From positions 1 to 64,000 of the forward strand of contig NZ_BMKR01000001.1 in NCBI RefSeq assembly GCF_014644435.1: a stretch of DNA of 64,000 nt, in the 5' to 3' direction. This DNA is from Paenibacillus albidus. GTDB taxonomy: Bacteria > Bacillota > Bacilli > Paenibacillales > Paenibacillaceae. Made by a program: the position numbers and the translations under genes. Below, piece by piece: positions 27,008-36,155 of the stretch; position 1 is the stretch's first letter; the number at the start of each line of letters is the position of its first letter. The notes under the pieces were generated by a model. That model was not told where the DNA came from, searched no databases, and saw only the letters and a list, made by a program, of their open reading frames with translations.

Positions 27008-28711
27008 TTAAACCTGTTCCCCAGCCGCATCTGCTTTGAGCAGGGACGGAGACGAGGAGAATGTCTCACCTGCGACTGCAGGCAGCCGGACATCCGCCGT
27101 GTCGGCTCCGAACAGATGGCGGAACACTTCTTCTACCGTCTCCATCGGAAGCACCCGCAGCGGTGCGAGATCAGCGAACAACGACTGCCAGTTCTCTTTG
27201 GGAATCAGGACGGTAGTCGCTCCTGCCTGAAAAGCTGCCTCGACCTTGGCGATCACACCGCCCACCGGCTTAACCCGGCCGTGAATACCGATCTCACCGG
27301 TGATGGCCACTGTGTTGTCCACGGGCAGCCTGCGGATGGCGGAGACAATCGCCACCGCCATGGCCACACCCGCCGACGGGCCGTCGATTGGTGTCCCCCC
27401 GGGGAAATTCACATGTAGATCATACCGGTCGGGGTCAAGGTTCATGGTGCGGAGTACGGTCAGCACATTTTCGACCGAGCCTTTGGCCATACTTTTGCGG
27501 CGAATGGTGCGGGAACCGCCGCCTATCTCTTCTTCATCCACCACGCCGGTTACGTTCAACCGGCCTTGACCATTTGCTACCGGAACTGCCGATACCTCGA
27601 TCTCCAGCAGGGTGCCCATGCCCGGCCCATATACGGCAAGCCCGTTGACCAAGCCCACTTGGGGAGCAGACGGAATTCTGCGCTCCGTCCGCAGCGGCAG
27701 TTGGCTGCTGCCTGCCACCCACTCGACATCGGCTGCGCTGAGCGTGTCACGTTCTTCTGTCAGCGCCAGCCCCGCCGCCAGCTGGATCATGTTCACGGCT
27801 TCACGCCCGTTTGTGGCATACTGCTGCACCACAGTAACCGCTTCAGGGCTGGGCTTCAGCCCAATCTTCTGAATCGCATCCCGGCCAATCACGGCGACCT
27901 CATCCGGCAATAACGGGCGGAAATAAATCTCCATGCAGCGGGAACGCAGCGCGGGCGAGATCTCTTCCGGCGAGCGGGTCGTAGCACCAACCAGACGGAA
28001 ATCCGCAGGCAGCCCATTTTGAAAAATATCATGGATATACGCCGGAGTATTGCTGTCCTCCGAATTATAATAGGCGCTTTCGAGCAGCACCTTCCGGTCT
28101 TCCAGCACTTTCAGCAGCTTATTCATCTGAATCGGATGCAGTTCCCCGATCTCATCCAGGAACAAAATACCTCCATGCGCCTTCGTCACCGCACCGGGCT
28201 TGGGCTGCGGCACACCCGCCACTCCCATCGCTCCCGCTCCCTGATATATCGGGTCATGCACGGAACCAATCAGCGGATCGGCAATGCCCCGTTCGTCAAA
28301 GCGGGCAGTCGTAGCATCAATTTCGGTGAACTTGGCATCCTTTTTGAAGGGGGACAGGACGTTTTTTTTCGCTTCTTCCATAACCACACGCGCCGCTGCA
28401 GTCTTGCCGACACCCGGCGGGCCGTAGATAATCACATGCTGGGGATTGGCGCTGCAAAGCGCGGCCTTCAAGGCTTTCAGCCCATCCTTTTGCCCGACAA
28501 TATCCCCGATGGAAGCAGGCCGGGTCTTCTCCGACAACGGTTTGGTCAAAGAGATCATCCGCATTTTCCGCAGCTTGTCCAGTTCCTTGCGCGACTCCCG
28601 GTCCACCGCCGTCTTATTGGTCTTCTGGCCCCGCAGCAGATTCCAAAAATAAACGCCGATAACCAGCGCAAAAAAGAGCTGCACGATCATCAGCAATATG
28701 CTTAATTCCAT
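27008..28711 (-). CDS. lonB: Membrane-anchored ATP-dependent protease LonB
   Basis: This 567-residue protein has one N-terminal membrane segment (about 4-25), an AAA+ domain with [14 protein letters not shown] and FLDEIGELHPIQMNKLL, and a Lon protease domain with Ser in DGPSAGVAMAVAIVSAI and Lys in GGVIAKVEAAFQAG. It lacks the long LonA N-domain. In B. subtilis LonB is a sporulation protease in the forespore, and length and order (lonB before lonA) match. GGAGG lies 7 nt before the ATG. The C-terminal ~30 residues past the protease domain look poorly conserved. Confidence 0.95.
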   Translation of the reverse strand: MELSILLMIVQLFFALVIGVYFWNLLRGQKTNKTAVDRESRKELDKLRKMRMISLTKPLSEKTRPASIGDIVGQKDGLKALKAALCSANPQHVIIYGPPGVGKTAAARVVMEEAKKNVLSPFKKDAKFTEIDATTARFDERGIADPLIGSVHDPIYQGAGAMGVAGVPQPKPGAVTKAHGGILFLDEIGELHPIQMNKLLKVLEDRKVLLESAYYNSEDSNTPAYIHDIFQNGLPADFRLVGATTRSPEEISPALRSRCMEIYFRPLLPDEVAVIGRDAIQKIGLKPSPEAVTVVQQYATNGREAVNMIQLAAGLALTEERDTLSAADVEWVAGSSQLPLRTERRIPSAPQVGLVNGLAVYGPGMGTLLEIEVSAVPVANGQGRLNVTGVVDEEEIGGGSRTIRRKSMAKGSVENVLTVLRTMNLDPDRYDLHVNFPGGTPIDGPSAGVAMAVAIVSAIRRLPVDNTVAITGEIGIHGRVKPVGGVIAKVEAAFQAGATTVLIPKENWQSLFADLAPLRVLPMETVEEVFRHLFGADTADVRLPAVAGETFSSSPSLLKADAAGEQV

Positions 28712-29052
28712 AGGTCATCCTCCTGTTTCGTTCAGTCTACCTTTCTCACCCCAGGCTACTACTAGGTAGTATAGCCGTTTCACTCATTCGTAAACGCGGC
28801 AAAGCCCGATTTATGAAATTACTGGGCAAAACAGGGGATAATGGACTGGCCCGAAGCAAATAAGCAACTGATCTGGGGCGGGAGAGCAAGGTTGAAGAGG
28901 ACTCGTCATGAGCTTAATACAAACAGCCCCTTTGGAAGTGCACGGCGGAGAATGGAGCTGAATTGCCAGGGGACAATGTGCTTTGAGAGCAGGAAAGTCT
29001 CAGGGTGGCGTTGTTTGTGGAGCAGCACAAGTGAGAGTGGCGTAGTTTGAGA

Positions 29053-29242
29053 GTAACTTGGGTGTCTGGGGAGCGGCCTACTTTTGGTGTGTAACTTTGG
29101 TGTCTGGGGAGCGGCCTACTTTTGGTGTATAACTTTGGTGTCTGGGGAGCGGCCTACTTTTGGAGTGTAACTTGGTTGTCTGGGGAGCGGCCTACTTTTG
29201 GAGTGTAACTTGGTTGTCTGAGGAGCATCGCTGGTTGGAGTG
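29053..29242. repeat. 38-bp tandem repeat, four copies plus a degenerate fifth
   Basis: The unit begins GTAACTTGGGTGTCTGGGGA and continues GCGGCCTACTTTTGGTGT. Copies start at 29053, 29091, 29129 and 29167 with few differences; the fifth (from 29205) decays after TTGTCTGAGGAGC. There is no clear internal palindrome and, since 38 is not a multiple of 3, no maintained reading frame. Confidence 0.9.
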
Positions 29243-29287
29243 CTGATTGGTTTACGTTTTTAGCTATGATAAGTTGCCGAAATTGTG

Positions 29288-29422
29288 CTATAGGGAATTT
29301 CGCCCACTAATTCCGCAGATTGGCCTCTTCCAGCTACTTTAGAGGGAATCACACCCGTTAATACCGTCAAAACCCTCAAAACCGAGCATTTTCATAAAAC
29401 TAACGGGTGTAATTCCCTATAG
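29288..29422. repeat. Three-copy inverted/direct repeat element (GGGAAT-ACACCCGTTA family)
   Basis: A motif close to CTATAGGGAATTACACCCGT appears three times: direct at 29288-29310 (more diverged), direct at 29340-29362 and inverted at 29401-29422. The last two match at about 20 of 22 positions and could form a stem around a 40-nt loop. It looks like a small dispersed intergenic element, function unknown. Confidence 0.75.
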
Positions 29423-29473
29423 GGGGCGGCTGAATAAGCTCAGCACTGCGTATAGAATTCATACTCAAGTGCG

Positions 29474-29536
29474 GCATTTAGCATTTAATATTCAGCATTC
29501 AGCATTCAGCATTCAGAATTCAATATTCAATATTCA
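29474..29536. repeat. 7-bp microsatellite (ATTCAGC-like)
   Basis: About nine units of a 7-mer run across this stretch, drifting from GCATTTA to GCATTCA to ATATTCA. It is probably slippage-prone; no gene overlaps it. Confidence 0.85.
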
Positions 29537-29605
29537 TCCACAACCACTCAACGCCGCTACCCGGTACCCAGCTCCCACCGGCTACTTCCTCTATATCTCC
29601 TCCAC

Positions 29606-30097
29606 TTATTCCTCCCAGTAGTCCAGAATCATCAGTCTTATGACTTCCCGTTCAGCCAGCAGCCATTTGGCTGCGGGTCCCGCTGTGGCCATATACCTGC
29701 TCAGCACCATTCTCAGCAAGGTCTGGCACAGCTCAGGCCGCCGCTCCACATCATCATAGGCGAAGGAAATCACTTGATAACCCATAGCTGTAAGAAAAGC
29801 CTCCCGATTAAGTTCATTGCAATACTTCTGTCTATCCATCTCCCTTACATGAGCCGTGTAACCCTTGATCTCAATCAGGAGCCGGAGGGGACCCGAGATA
29901 AAAGCAAAGTCAGCAAAGTATGATCGCCCGCGCCAGTCGAGCACCTCGTAAAAACCCCCTCGCAGCGGCCACCATACTTGACGCAAAAACAACGCTACCG
30001 CGTGCTGATACCCTCTCTCCAGCCTGCCCCGCCGCTCCCCCGATCTGCTGGAAATATGCCACTGAATAAACGCATCATAACCTTGTTCGTAGACCAC
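29606..30097 (-). CDS. Small nuclease-fold (DUF559/Vsr-like) protein
   Basis: This 163-residue protein has a probable restriction-endonuclease-like core: YFADFAFISGPLRLLIEIKGYTAHVREMDRQKYCNELNREAFLTAMGYQVISF. The Asp, then Glu-x-Lys, is the PD-(D/E)xK pattern, and the spacing and following helix resemble DUF559 and Vsr relatives. Nuclease activity is inferred. The start is GTG at 30097, with AGGAGG about 9 nt upstream in a doubled AGGAGG tract. It lies between ispG and lonB with no restriction-modification partner, so the role is unclear. Confidence 0.7.
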   Translation of the reverse strand: MVYEQGYDAFIQWHISSRSGERRGRLERGYQHAVALFLRQVWWPLRGGFYEVLDWRGRSYFADFAFISGPLRLLIEIKGYTAHVREMDRQKYCNELNREAFLTAMGYQVISFAYDDVERRPELCQTLLRMVLSRYMATAGPAAKWLLAEREVIRLMILDYWEE

Positions 30098-30123
30098 CTC
30101 CTCTTTCCTCCTCTATGCCAAAT

Positions 30124-30171
30124 AAAAAACGCCCCGCCTGCACCCCAATTAAGGGACAGCAGCGGGACGTT
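30124..30171 (-). terminator. Terminator after ispG
   Basis: On the - strand ACGTCCCGCTGC pairs with GCAGGCGGGGCGT around a loop, followed by TTTTTT (30124-30129). It closes the clpP-clpX-ispG direction about 60 bp past the ispG stop. Confidence 0.8.
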
Positions 30172-30231
30172 CTTCATCACCAGCTGAATGCTATAAATTG
30201 CAATGATATGATTTCAAGAATTCAAAAGCTA

Positions 30232-31368
30232 CTATTCTGCACTGCCGGCTTGCACAGGCGGCGCCAGATTGGCGTGTTTGCGGCCGGGGATCTCTCCGGT
30301 GGCCTCATAAGCAACAACGATGGCGTCGATCTCTTTTTTAAGCTCGGAGACAAGGTCGGCTTCAGGGACTTTGCGGATCATCTGGCCGTAACGGAACAGC
30401 AGACCTTCCCCACGGGCACCCGCAATGCCGATATCGGCTTCACGCGCTTCACCAGGGCCGTTAACAGCACAGCCGAGCACGGATACCTTGATAGGTACCT
30501 TAAGCTTGGAGATATACTCCTCCACTTCGTTGGCGATGGAGAACAGATCAATATCAAGCCGTCCGCAGGTCGGGCACGAAATCAGCGTAGCCGCATTGGA
30601 GATCAGACCAAAGGTCTTGAGCAGCTCACGCGCCACCTTCACTTCTTCCACCGGGTCTGCACTAAGCGAGATGCGCAAGGTGCTGCCGATCCCCATGGAG
30701 AGCAGAGCACCAATACCCGCCGAGCTCTTCACGGTGCCGGCGAACAAGGTGCCGGACTCCGTAATGCCCAAATGCAGCGGATAAGGAATGACCTCAGCCG
30801 CCAAGCGGTAGGCTTCGATAGCCATTGGCACGTCGGAGGCTTTGAGTGACACAATAATATCGTGGAAATCCAGTTCCTCCAGAATGCCGATATGGAACAA
30901 CGCGCTTTCGACCATTGCCTCAGGCGTCGGGTAACCGTATTTCTCCAGCAAATGATTCTCCAGGGAACCGGCGTTAACACCGATACGGATGGGAATCCCT
31001 TTTTCCTTGCAGGCTTTAACTACCGCTTCCACCTTCTCGCGGCGGCCAATATTCCCCGGGTTGATCCGCACCTTATCAATGCCGTTCTCGATCGCCAGCA
31101 GCGCCAGCTTATAGTTAAAATGAATATCCGCTACCAGCGGGATATGAATCTGTTTCTTAATTTCCTTGATGGCCGCGGCCGCTTCCTCGTTGTTGACCGT
31201 TACACGTACAAGCTGGCAGCCTGCTTCTTCAAGCCGCAATATTTCAGCCACCGTTGCTTCCACATCTGCAGTTTTGGTTGTACACATGCTTTGAATAGCA
31301 ACCTCGTTATTGCCCCCGATGATGATCCCGCCCACATTGACGGGCCGGGTCTGGTGTCTCAAGAACAT
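30232..31368 (-). CDS. ispG: (E)-4-hydroxy-3-methylbut-2-enyl-diphosphate synthase IspG/GcpE
   Basis: A 378-residue iron-sulfur enzyme of the MEP isoprenoid pathway, converting MEcPP to HMBPP. It shows the TIM-barrel start [24 protein letters not shown], and the C-terminal cluster cysteines in SCPTCGR and [18 protein letters not shown]. The start at 31368 has GGGGGAG 5 nt upstream. It sits between clpX and the nuclease-like gene, unlike B. subtilis, where ispG is elsewhere. A long imperfect inverted repeat (31391-31442) precedes it. Confidence 0.96.
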   Translation of the reverse strand: MFLRHQTRPVNVGGIIIGGNNEVAIQSMCTTKTADVEATVAEILRLEEAGCQLVRVTVNNEEAAAAIKEIKKQIHIPLVADIHFNYKLALLAIENGIDKVRINPGNIGRREKVEAVVKACKEKGIPIRIGVNAGSLENHLLEKYGYPTPEAMVESALFHIGILEELDFHDIIVSLKASDVPMAIEAYRLAAEVIPYPLHLGITESGTLFAGTVKSSAGIGALLSMGIGSTLRISLSADPVEEVKVARELLKTFGLISNAATLISCPTCGRLDIDLFSIANEVEEYISKLKVPIKVSVLGCAVNGPGEAREADIGIAGARGEGLLFRYGQMIRKVPEADLVSELKKEIDAIVVAYEATGEIPGRKHANLAPPVQAGSAE

Positions 31369-31390
31369 GATTTCTCCCCCATAACGCCAA

Positions 31391-31442
31391 AGCTCCACCC
31401 TTCCCTCCTGCTTCTAAAGCAGGTAAGCGGAAGAAAGGTGGA
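31391..31442. repeat. Imperfect inverted repeat between clpX and ispG
   Basis: CTCCACC...CTTCC..CCTGCTT pairs with AAGCAGG....GGAAG..AGGTGGAG, giving three short helices around a CTA loop. It lies 23 nt upstream of the ispG start and has no T-run after it on the - strand, so it is not a classical terminator. It may be an RNA processing or attenuation hairpin. Confidence 0.6.
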
Positions 31443-31476
31443 GACCTTTGACATATATTATTAAGGACAGCTTAGC

Positions 31477-32733
31477 TTACGCGCTTTCCTCTTGTTTCTT
31501 GTCTTTCTTAAGGTTCAGCTCAGGCAAAGATTTGTCCTGAACCACCTGCTCCGTAATCACACAGTCTTTAATATCATCGCGCGAAGGAACCTCATACATT
31601 ACATCCAGCATGATGCTCTCAATGATCGCACGCAGACCACGGGCGCCCGTATTGCGCTTAATCGCTTCCTTGGCAATGGCCTCAAGAGCCAGAGGTTCGA
31701 ATTTCAGCGCTACATTATCCATTTCCAGCAGCTTGATGTACTGCTTAGTGAGCGCATTCTTCGGCTCAGACAAGATGCGGACCAGTGTGTTCTCATCCAG
31801 CGGCTCCAAGGTGGAGATGACTGGCAGACGGCCGACAAATTCAGGGATAAGTCCGAACTTAAGCAAATCTTCCGGCAATACCATAGAGAGGTATTCGCCC
31901 GGTTTCAGATCCTTTTGTCCTTCAACTGCGGCGTTGAAGCCGATCACTTTTTTGCCGATACGGCGTTTGATCATTTGCTCCAGACCGTCAAAGGCACCAC
32001 CGACGATGAACAGGATATTGGTCGTATCAATCTGAATGAACTCCTGATGAGGGTGCTTACGTCCACCTTGCGGAGGTACAGAAGCTACAGTTCCTTCCAG
32101 AATCTTCAGCAGCGCTTGCTGTACGCCTTCACCGGAAACGTCACGGGTAATGGATGGATTTTCGGATTTGCGTGCCACTTTATCAATCTCATCTATATAA
32201 ATAATACCGCGCTCGGCTTTCTCGACATCATAATCTGCAGCCTGGATCAGCTTCAGCAGAATGTTCTCCACATCTTCACCTACATAACCAGCTTCCGTAA
32301 GGGAAGTCGCATCAGCAATCGCAAAAGGAACGTTGATGATTTTGGCCATGGTTTGGGCCAGGAGTGTCTTACCCGAACCCGTCGGACCCAGAAGAAGAAT
32401 ATTACTCTTCGTCAGTTCTACATCTTCGATCTTACTCTGGCTGTTGACACGTTTGTAGTGATTGTATACGGCAACGGAGAGCGATTTCTTCGCTTGTTCC
32501 TGACCAATGACATATTGGTCCAGAATGTCGCGGATTTCTTTGGGCTTGGGAATATCCTTCAGATCCAGCTCTTCCTCGGACCCCAGCTCCTCCTCCACGA
32601 TTTCCGTGCACAGCTCAATGCATTCATCACATATATAAACGCCCGGTCCAGCTACCAGCTTACGAACCTGCTCTTGGGATTTACCGCAAAAAGAACATTT
32701 CAGCTGTCCTTTTTCATCATTAAATTTAAACAT
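31477..32733 (-). CDS. clpX: ATP-dependent Clp protease unfoldase subunit ClpX
   Basis: A 418-residue AAA+ unfoldase with the N-terminal zinc-binding domain ([30 protein letters not shown]), Walker A GPTGSGKT, Walker [10 protein letters not shown], pore loop GYVGEDVEN and the ClpP-docking IGF loop within [11 protein letters not shown]. It unfolds substrates and feeds them to ClpP, encoded 12 nt upstream on the same strand. All key residues are intact and length is normal. Confidence 0.97.
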   Translation of the reverse strand: MFKFNDEKGQLKCSFCGKSQEQVRKLVAGPGVYICDECIELCTEIVEEELGSEEELDLKDIPKPKEIRDILDQYVIGQEQAKKSLSVAVYNHYKRVNSQSKIEDVELTKSNILLLGPTGSGKTLLAQTMAKIINVPFAIADATSLTEAGYVGEDVENILLKLIQAADYDVEKAERGIIYIDEIDKVARKSENPSITRDVSGEGVQQALLKILEGTVASVPPQGGRKHPHQEFIQIDTTNILFIVGGAFDGLEQMIKRRIGKKVIGFNAAVEGQKDLKPGEYLSMVLPEDLLKFGLIPEFVGRLPVISTLEPLDENTLVRILSEPKNALTKQYIKLLEMDNVALKFEPLALEAIAKEAIKRNTGARGLRAIIESIMLDVMYEVPSRDDIKDCVITEQVVQDKSLPELNLKKDKKQEESA

Positions 32734-32745
32734 CTAAGCACCCCT

Positions 32746-33336
32746 TTAAGATTTGATCGGTGAAGAAAGCACCTGGTCAATCAGCCCGTATTCTTTGGCT
32801 TCCTCTGCGCTCATGAAATTATCGCGGTCGGTGTCCCGTTCGATTTTTTCAAGAGGCTGACCTGTACGTTCCACATAAATCTGATTCAACTTCTGTCTCG
32901 TTTTGAGAATCCAGTCGGTATGAATCCATATATCGGAGGCTTGCCCTTGGACGCCACCGAGCGGCTGGTGAATCATTACTTCGCTGTTGGTCAGCGCATA
33001 TCTCTTGCCCGGCGCACCTGCCGTCAATAACAGCGACCCCATGCTGGCGGCCATACCCACACAAATCGTTGAAACATCCGGTTTAATATATTGCATTGTA
33101 TCATATATCCCCATACCGGCTGTTACAGAACCACCGGGGGAGTTGAGGTACAAGTGAATGTCCTTCTCGGGGTCATCTGCTGCCAGGAACAGCAACTGTG
33201 CAATGACCAGATTGGCGACATCATCGTCAATCGCACTGCTCAGGAAGATGATGCGATCCTTTAGCAATCTGGAGTATATATCGTATGACCGTTCTCCCCG
33301 ACTTGTGGATTCCACAACCATTGGTACCAGACTCAT
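32746..33336 (-). CDS. clpP: ATP-dependent Clp protease proteolytic subunit ClpP
   Basis: A 196-residue serine peptidase with the catalytic Ser in [11 protein letters not shown], His in MIHQPLGG and Asp in [12 protein letters not shown], all at typical spacing. It forms the double-heptamer chamber used by ClpX and ClpC. The ATG is preceded by an AGAGGTTGG-type site. Adjacency to clpX is the arrangement usual in proteobacteria rather than B. subtilis. A good sigma-A promoter lies about 50-78 bp upstream; no CtsR operator was found. Confidence 0.97.
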   Translation of the reverse strand: MSLVPMVVESTSRGERSYDIYSRLLKDRIIFLSSAIDDDVANLVIAQLLFLAADDPEKDIHLYLNSPGGSVTAGMGIYDTMQYIKPDVSTICVGMAASMGSLLLTAGAPGKRYALTNSEVMIHQPLGGVQGQASDIWIHTDWILKTRQKLNQIYVERTGQPLEKIERDTDRDNFMSAEEAKEYGLIDQVLSSPIKS

Positions 33337-33385
33337 GCCACCAACCTCTTTTCTCTCTATAGATTAGTCTTTCCGTTTCAGAAAT

Positions 33386-33414
33386 ATTTTAACACGTTCA
33401 CAGCGGCCTGTCAT
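33386..33414 (-). promoter_or_regulatory. Sigma-A promoter for clpP-clpX
   Basis: Reading the - strand, ATGACA (33409-33414) and TAAAAT (33386-33391) are separated by exactly 17 nt, with an expected leader of about 40 nt before the clpP ATG. The rest of the clpP-tig gap holds only the tig terminator. Confidence 0.7.
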
Positions 33415-33537
33415 TTTTTCACTTCTGAAGTCTTCTCCACCCTGCAAAAGAATGATCTCTTACAGCATTTATATCCCGATTACCACCGTTTCATAACTGC
33501 CGCCAGGCAGGTGATTCCCCACACCCAAAGGCATCTA

Positions 33538-33573
33538 CAAAAAATAAGGCACGTAAACAAACATACGTGCCTT
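33538..33573 (-). terminator. Terminator after tig
   Basis: A perfect 10-bp stem, AAGGCACGTA with TACGTGCCTT (33546-33573, 8-nt loop), is followed on the - strand by ATTTTTTG. It lies about 65 bp beyond the tig stop. Confidence 0.9.
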
Positions 33574-33638
33574 ATCTGTTGTGTATGGAGGTCAAACCAA
33601 GACTTGACCGTTCTATGCGAAATTATTTACGTAATACC

Positions 33639-34979
33639 TTACTCAGCGCTTGCTTCTTCAGTCTTCTCGGCAGCAGGCTCTTCTACCGCTTCAACTTCAA
33701 CACTGCTGCTAACGAGCAGGTCAATAGTCTTGCGCAGCGAGATTTCGTCGTTCAGGCTGTTCAGGGAACCATTGGCAGCAAGAATGCTGCGGATTTCTTC
33801 AGGGGAACGTTTGAAGGATTCAGCCATTGTGGCCAGCTCTGCTTCAATTTCTTCTTCGGAAACTTCAATGTTCTCTTCTTTAGCGATTACTTCGAGCACC
33901 AGGTTGTTGCGAACGCGTTTCTCTGCATCGCCCTTCATTTGGTTCTGCAGGTCTTCACGAGTCTGGCCGGAGAAGCTCAGGAACATATCCATGTTCATGC
34001 CTTGCTGGCGAAGACGGTTGTCGAAGTCACGAACCATGTTCTGTACTTCGCTGTCGATCATCGCTTCCGGAATTTCAACTTCCGCGTTAGCTGCTGCCTT
34101 GTCGACAACCGCATTCTCGCGAACACCTTTCAGTTCTTCCTGTTTGCGGGATTCCAGCTGGGCTTTCAGGTCTGTCTTGTACTCTTCCAAAGTATCGAAT
34201 TCGCTGACGTCCTTAGCGAACTCATCATCAAGTGCAGGGAGCTGCTTGCGTTTGATCTCATGCAGCTTCACTTTGAAGACTGCCGCTTTGCCTGCAAGGT
34301 TCTCAGCATGGTAAGTTTCAGGGAAAGTAACTTCAACATCCTTGAAATCTCCAGTAGCCATGCCTACAACTTGCTCTTCAAAGCCCGGGATGAAGGAGTT
34401 GCTGCCCAGCTCAAGGGAATGACGTTCAGCCTGGCCGCCTTCAAATTGTACACCGTCAACGGAACCGTCGTAATCAATCACAGCGATATCACCGTTAGCT
34501 GCTGCTTCGTCTTCAACTACAACCAGCTCTGCGTGACGCTCTTGCAGACGAGTCAGCTCTGCGTTCAGTTCGTCTTCAGTAACTTCGGCTTTTTGCACCG
34601 GTACTTCCAGACCTTTGTATTCGCCAAGCTTCACTTCAGGCTTTACGGTAATCTTTGCTTTGAAGATAAAGGATTGTCCTTTTCCGAATTGCTCAATGTC
34701 CACTTCAGGACGGTCTACCGGGAAAATATCGGTTTGTTCAACCGCTTCTCCATAGACTTCAGGAAGAAGGATGTCGATAGCATCCTGGTACAGGCTTTCC
34801 ACTCCAAAACGGGATTCAAAAATAGGCCGTGGCACTTTACCTTTACGGAATCCGGGAACGTTGGCTTTCTTTACGACTTTATTAAAAGCTTTGTCCAATG
34901 CTGAAGCTACGCGCTCAGCTTCTACTTCAACTTCCAGAACACCGAGGTTCTTCTCTATTTTTTCCCAAGTTGCTTTCAT
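33639..34979 (-). CDS. tig: Trigger factor (ribosome-associated chaperone/prolyl isomerase)
   Basis: A 446-residue protein with the N-terminal ribosome-binding domain carrying the signature GFRKGKVPR (about residues 42-50), a central FKBP-type prolyl isomerase domain (about 150-245, NGDIAVIDYDGSVDGVQFEGG...SFIPGFEEQVVGM) and a helical C-terminal chaperone domain. It binds nascent chains at the ribosome exit. GGAGGG lies close to the ATG. A separate promoter overlaps the end of the upstream gene, so tig is probably monocistronic. Confidence 0.97.
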   Translation of the reverse strand: MKATWEKIEKNLGVLEVEVEAERVASALDKAFNKVVKKANVPGFRKGKVPRPIFESRFGVESLYQDAIDILLPEVYGEAVEQTDIFPVDRPEVDIEQFGKGQSFIFKAKITVKPEVKLGEYKGLEVPVQKAEVTEDELNAELTRLQERHAELVVVEDEAAANGDIAVIDYDGSVDGVQFEGGQAERHSLELGSNSFIPGFEEQVVGMATGDFKDVEVTFPETYHAENLAGKAAVFKVKLHEIKRKQLPALDDEFAKDVSEFDTLEEYKTDLKAQLESRKQEELKGVRENAVVDKAAANAEVEIPEAMIDSEVQNMVRDFDNRLRQQGMNMDMFLSFSGQTREDLQNQMKGDAEKRVRNNLVLEVIAKEENIEVSEEEIEAELATMAESFKRSPEEIRSILAANGSLNSLNDEISLRKTIDLLVSSSVEVEAVEEPAAEKTEEASAE

Positions 34980-35058
34980 AATATACTTTTCCCTCCAAAA
35001 TAGGTTACATGTTGACTTCTAAAATAATAGTACAATTCACGCACAGAATAACCATTAT

Positions 35059-35087
35059 ATTATATACAACAATGCTTTATTTATCAA
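35059..35087 (-). promoter_or_regulatory. Sigma-A promoter for tig
   Basis: Reading the - strand, TTGATA (35082-35087) and TATAAT (35059-35064) are 17 nt apart, a near-consensus promoter. The -35 overlaps the stop codon region of the upstream hypothetical gene. Confidence 0.85.
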
Positions 35088-36006
35088 GTAGCGATGTCTT
35101 TACAAATCCTTTAAGAGAACGGTATGCTCCCTCAAATTGAAAGCGCATGCCATCGGTAATCCCGTACATACTGCGGGTCTCCTCTTCCTGGCGGCTGCCG
35201 TTCAGACTCTCGGAGACAATTTGGTGCAGCGCGCCCGCCCAGATATCCAGCAAGGCATAATCCCCTCCGAGCAGAGCACGGTAGTCGCTGGAACCATAGA
35301 TTGACATCATAAACTGGCCCCACAGCTCCTGGGCAAAATAGTACAGCGTCGGCTCATGCACCTCAGCCTGCCCCGCTACCCGCTCCAGCACCTGGCTGAC
35401 CTGGGGCGGAAAGTCTTCATTTTGCAGCGGCACCGTCTCAATCTCCACCTGCACGGTTTCCTGCCCGCGCACAAGCTCCAGGGTCCCTTGCACGCCGCGC
35501 CGGCGCAGGGTCTGTAGTGTCCTGAACTGCAGCAGCGGGTGAACTTTCTCTTCTCTCAGCCAGGCCGACAGTTCTTCGTCCACCTCATTTCCCTCCAGGT
35601 AGGAGAGCTGCTCCAACGCGAGAATGGTCGCCTCCGACAACGGCTCATGCATGACCTTCTTCAACAGCTTGGCCGGATATTCCGCATCCTCCTGAAGCTT
35701 CGAGTTGGCCAGAATCCGGGCCATATCCTCTTCGCGCAGGTCTTCATCCCCGGAGGAAGAGTTGCCTTCAGCCTCTTCGTTCCGGGCGGCATACGGAAAT
35801 GCCGCCTCCAGCCAGTCCAGCAAGGATTGCCATTCCTCGTAGTGCCGCTCTTCCTGTCCCTGGCACTGCAGCAAGAAACGCAGCAGTTCCATCGCTTCCC
35901 CGTAACGTTCACTTTCCAGCATCACCGTGAGCTGAATCTGGTAATAATCCAGCGTCTTCGGAAACAGCACGATATTCTCTTTGGCGGGGGAATTCGAATG
36001 TTTAAT
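35077..36006 (-). CDS. Conserved hypothetical (TPR-like) protein with probable ATT start
   Basis: I do not recognise a characterised family. The 309-residue protein is soluble and mostly helical; the segment YYQIQLTVMLESERYGEAMELLRFLL resembles a tetratricopeptide unit, and acidic stretches follow. The only well-placed ribosome site (GGGAGGT, 36013-36019) lies 6 nt before an in-frame ATT (36006-36004), giving an N-terminus I/M-KHSNSPAKENIVLFPK. A GTG 12 codons later (35970) is the first conventional start but has no comparable site. Its position before tig is suggestive of a protein-folding context, nothing more. Confidence 0.7.
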   Translation of the reverse strand: MKHSNSPAKENIVLFPKTLDYYQIQLTVMLESERYGEAMELLRFLLQCQGQEERHYEEWQSLLDWLEAAFPYAARNEEAEGNSSSGDEDLREEDMARILANSKLQEDAEYPAKLLKKVMHEPLSEATILALEQLSYLEGNEVDEELSAWLREEKVHPLLQFRTLQTLRRRGVQGTLELVRGQETVQVEIETVPLQNEDFPPQVSQVLERVAGQAEVHEPTLYYFAQELWGQFMMSIYGSSDYRALLGGDYALLDIWAGALHQIVSESLNGSRQEEETRSMYGITDGMRFQFEGAYRSLKGFVKTSLLDK

Positions 36007-36058
36007 GAGGGCACCTCCCTTAAAGTAGTCTAATTTTCCGAAGTTACTTCAATTGTAG

Positions 36059-36087
36059 ATTATAGCATAACCTAGACGGCCTTTAAA
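36059..36087 (-). promoter_or_regulatory. Promoter of the hypothetical gene upstream of tig
   Basis: Reading the - strand, TTTAAA (36082-36087), 17 nt, then TATAAT (36059-36064) with an extended TGC before the -10. It is divergent from the tRNA promoter a few bases away. Confidence 0.6.
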
Positions 36088-36095
36088 AAAACAGC

Positions 36096-36124
36096 TTGAA
36101 AAATATCCTTATGTATGATAAGAT
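36096..36124 (+). promoter_or_regulatory. Promoter of tRNA-Arg
   Basis: TTGAAA (36096-36101), a 17-nt spacer and TAAGAT (36119-36124) precede the tRNA by about 30 bp. Confidence 0.7.
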
Positions 36125-36155
36125 AATTTTTGCTTGCTTTTCAGTCCTTAATCAT

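Larger units (their letters stand above)
28712..29605. other. Intergenic region rich in repeats, no convincing gene
   Basis: Almost 900 bp between lonB and the nuclease-like gene hold no credible coding region. It carries the 38-bp tandem array, an inverted-repeat element and a 7-bp microsatellite, each listed separately. The first ~300 bp show nothing I can interpret. Confidence 0.7.

Noticed and set aside
29053..29242. CRISPR array
   Set aside because: Tandem 38-bp units abut directly with no unique spacers and no cas genes.
33337..33430. CtsR or CIRCE operator upstream of clpP
   Set aside because: I looked for heptad GGTCAAA-type repeats and the CIRCE inverted repeat and saw neither; only a sigma-A promoter is supported.
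33567..34904. 445-codon + strand open frame opposite tig
   Set aside because: The - strand frame encodes a complete trigger factor with all domains; the antisense frame has no domain or ribosome site.
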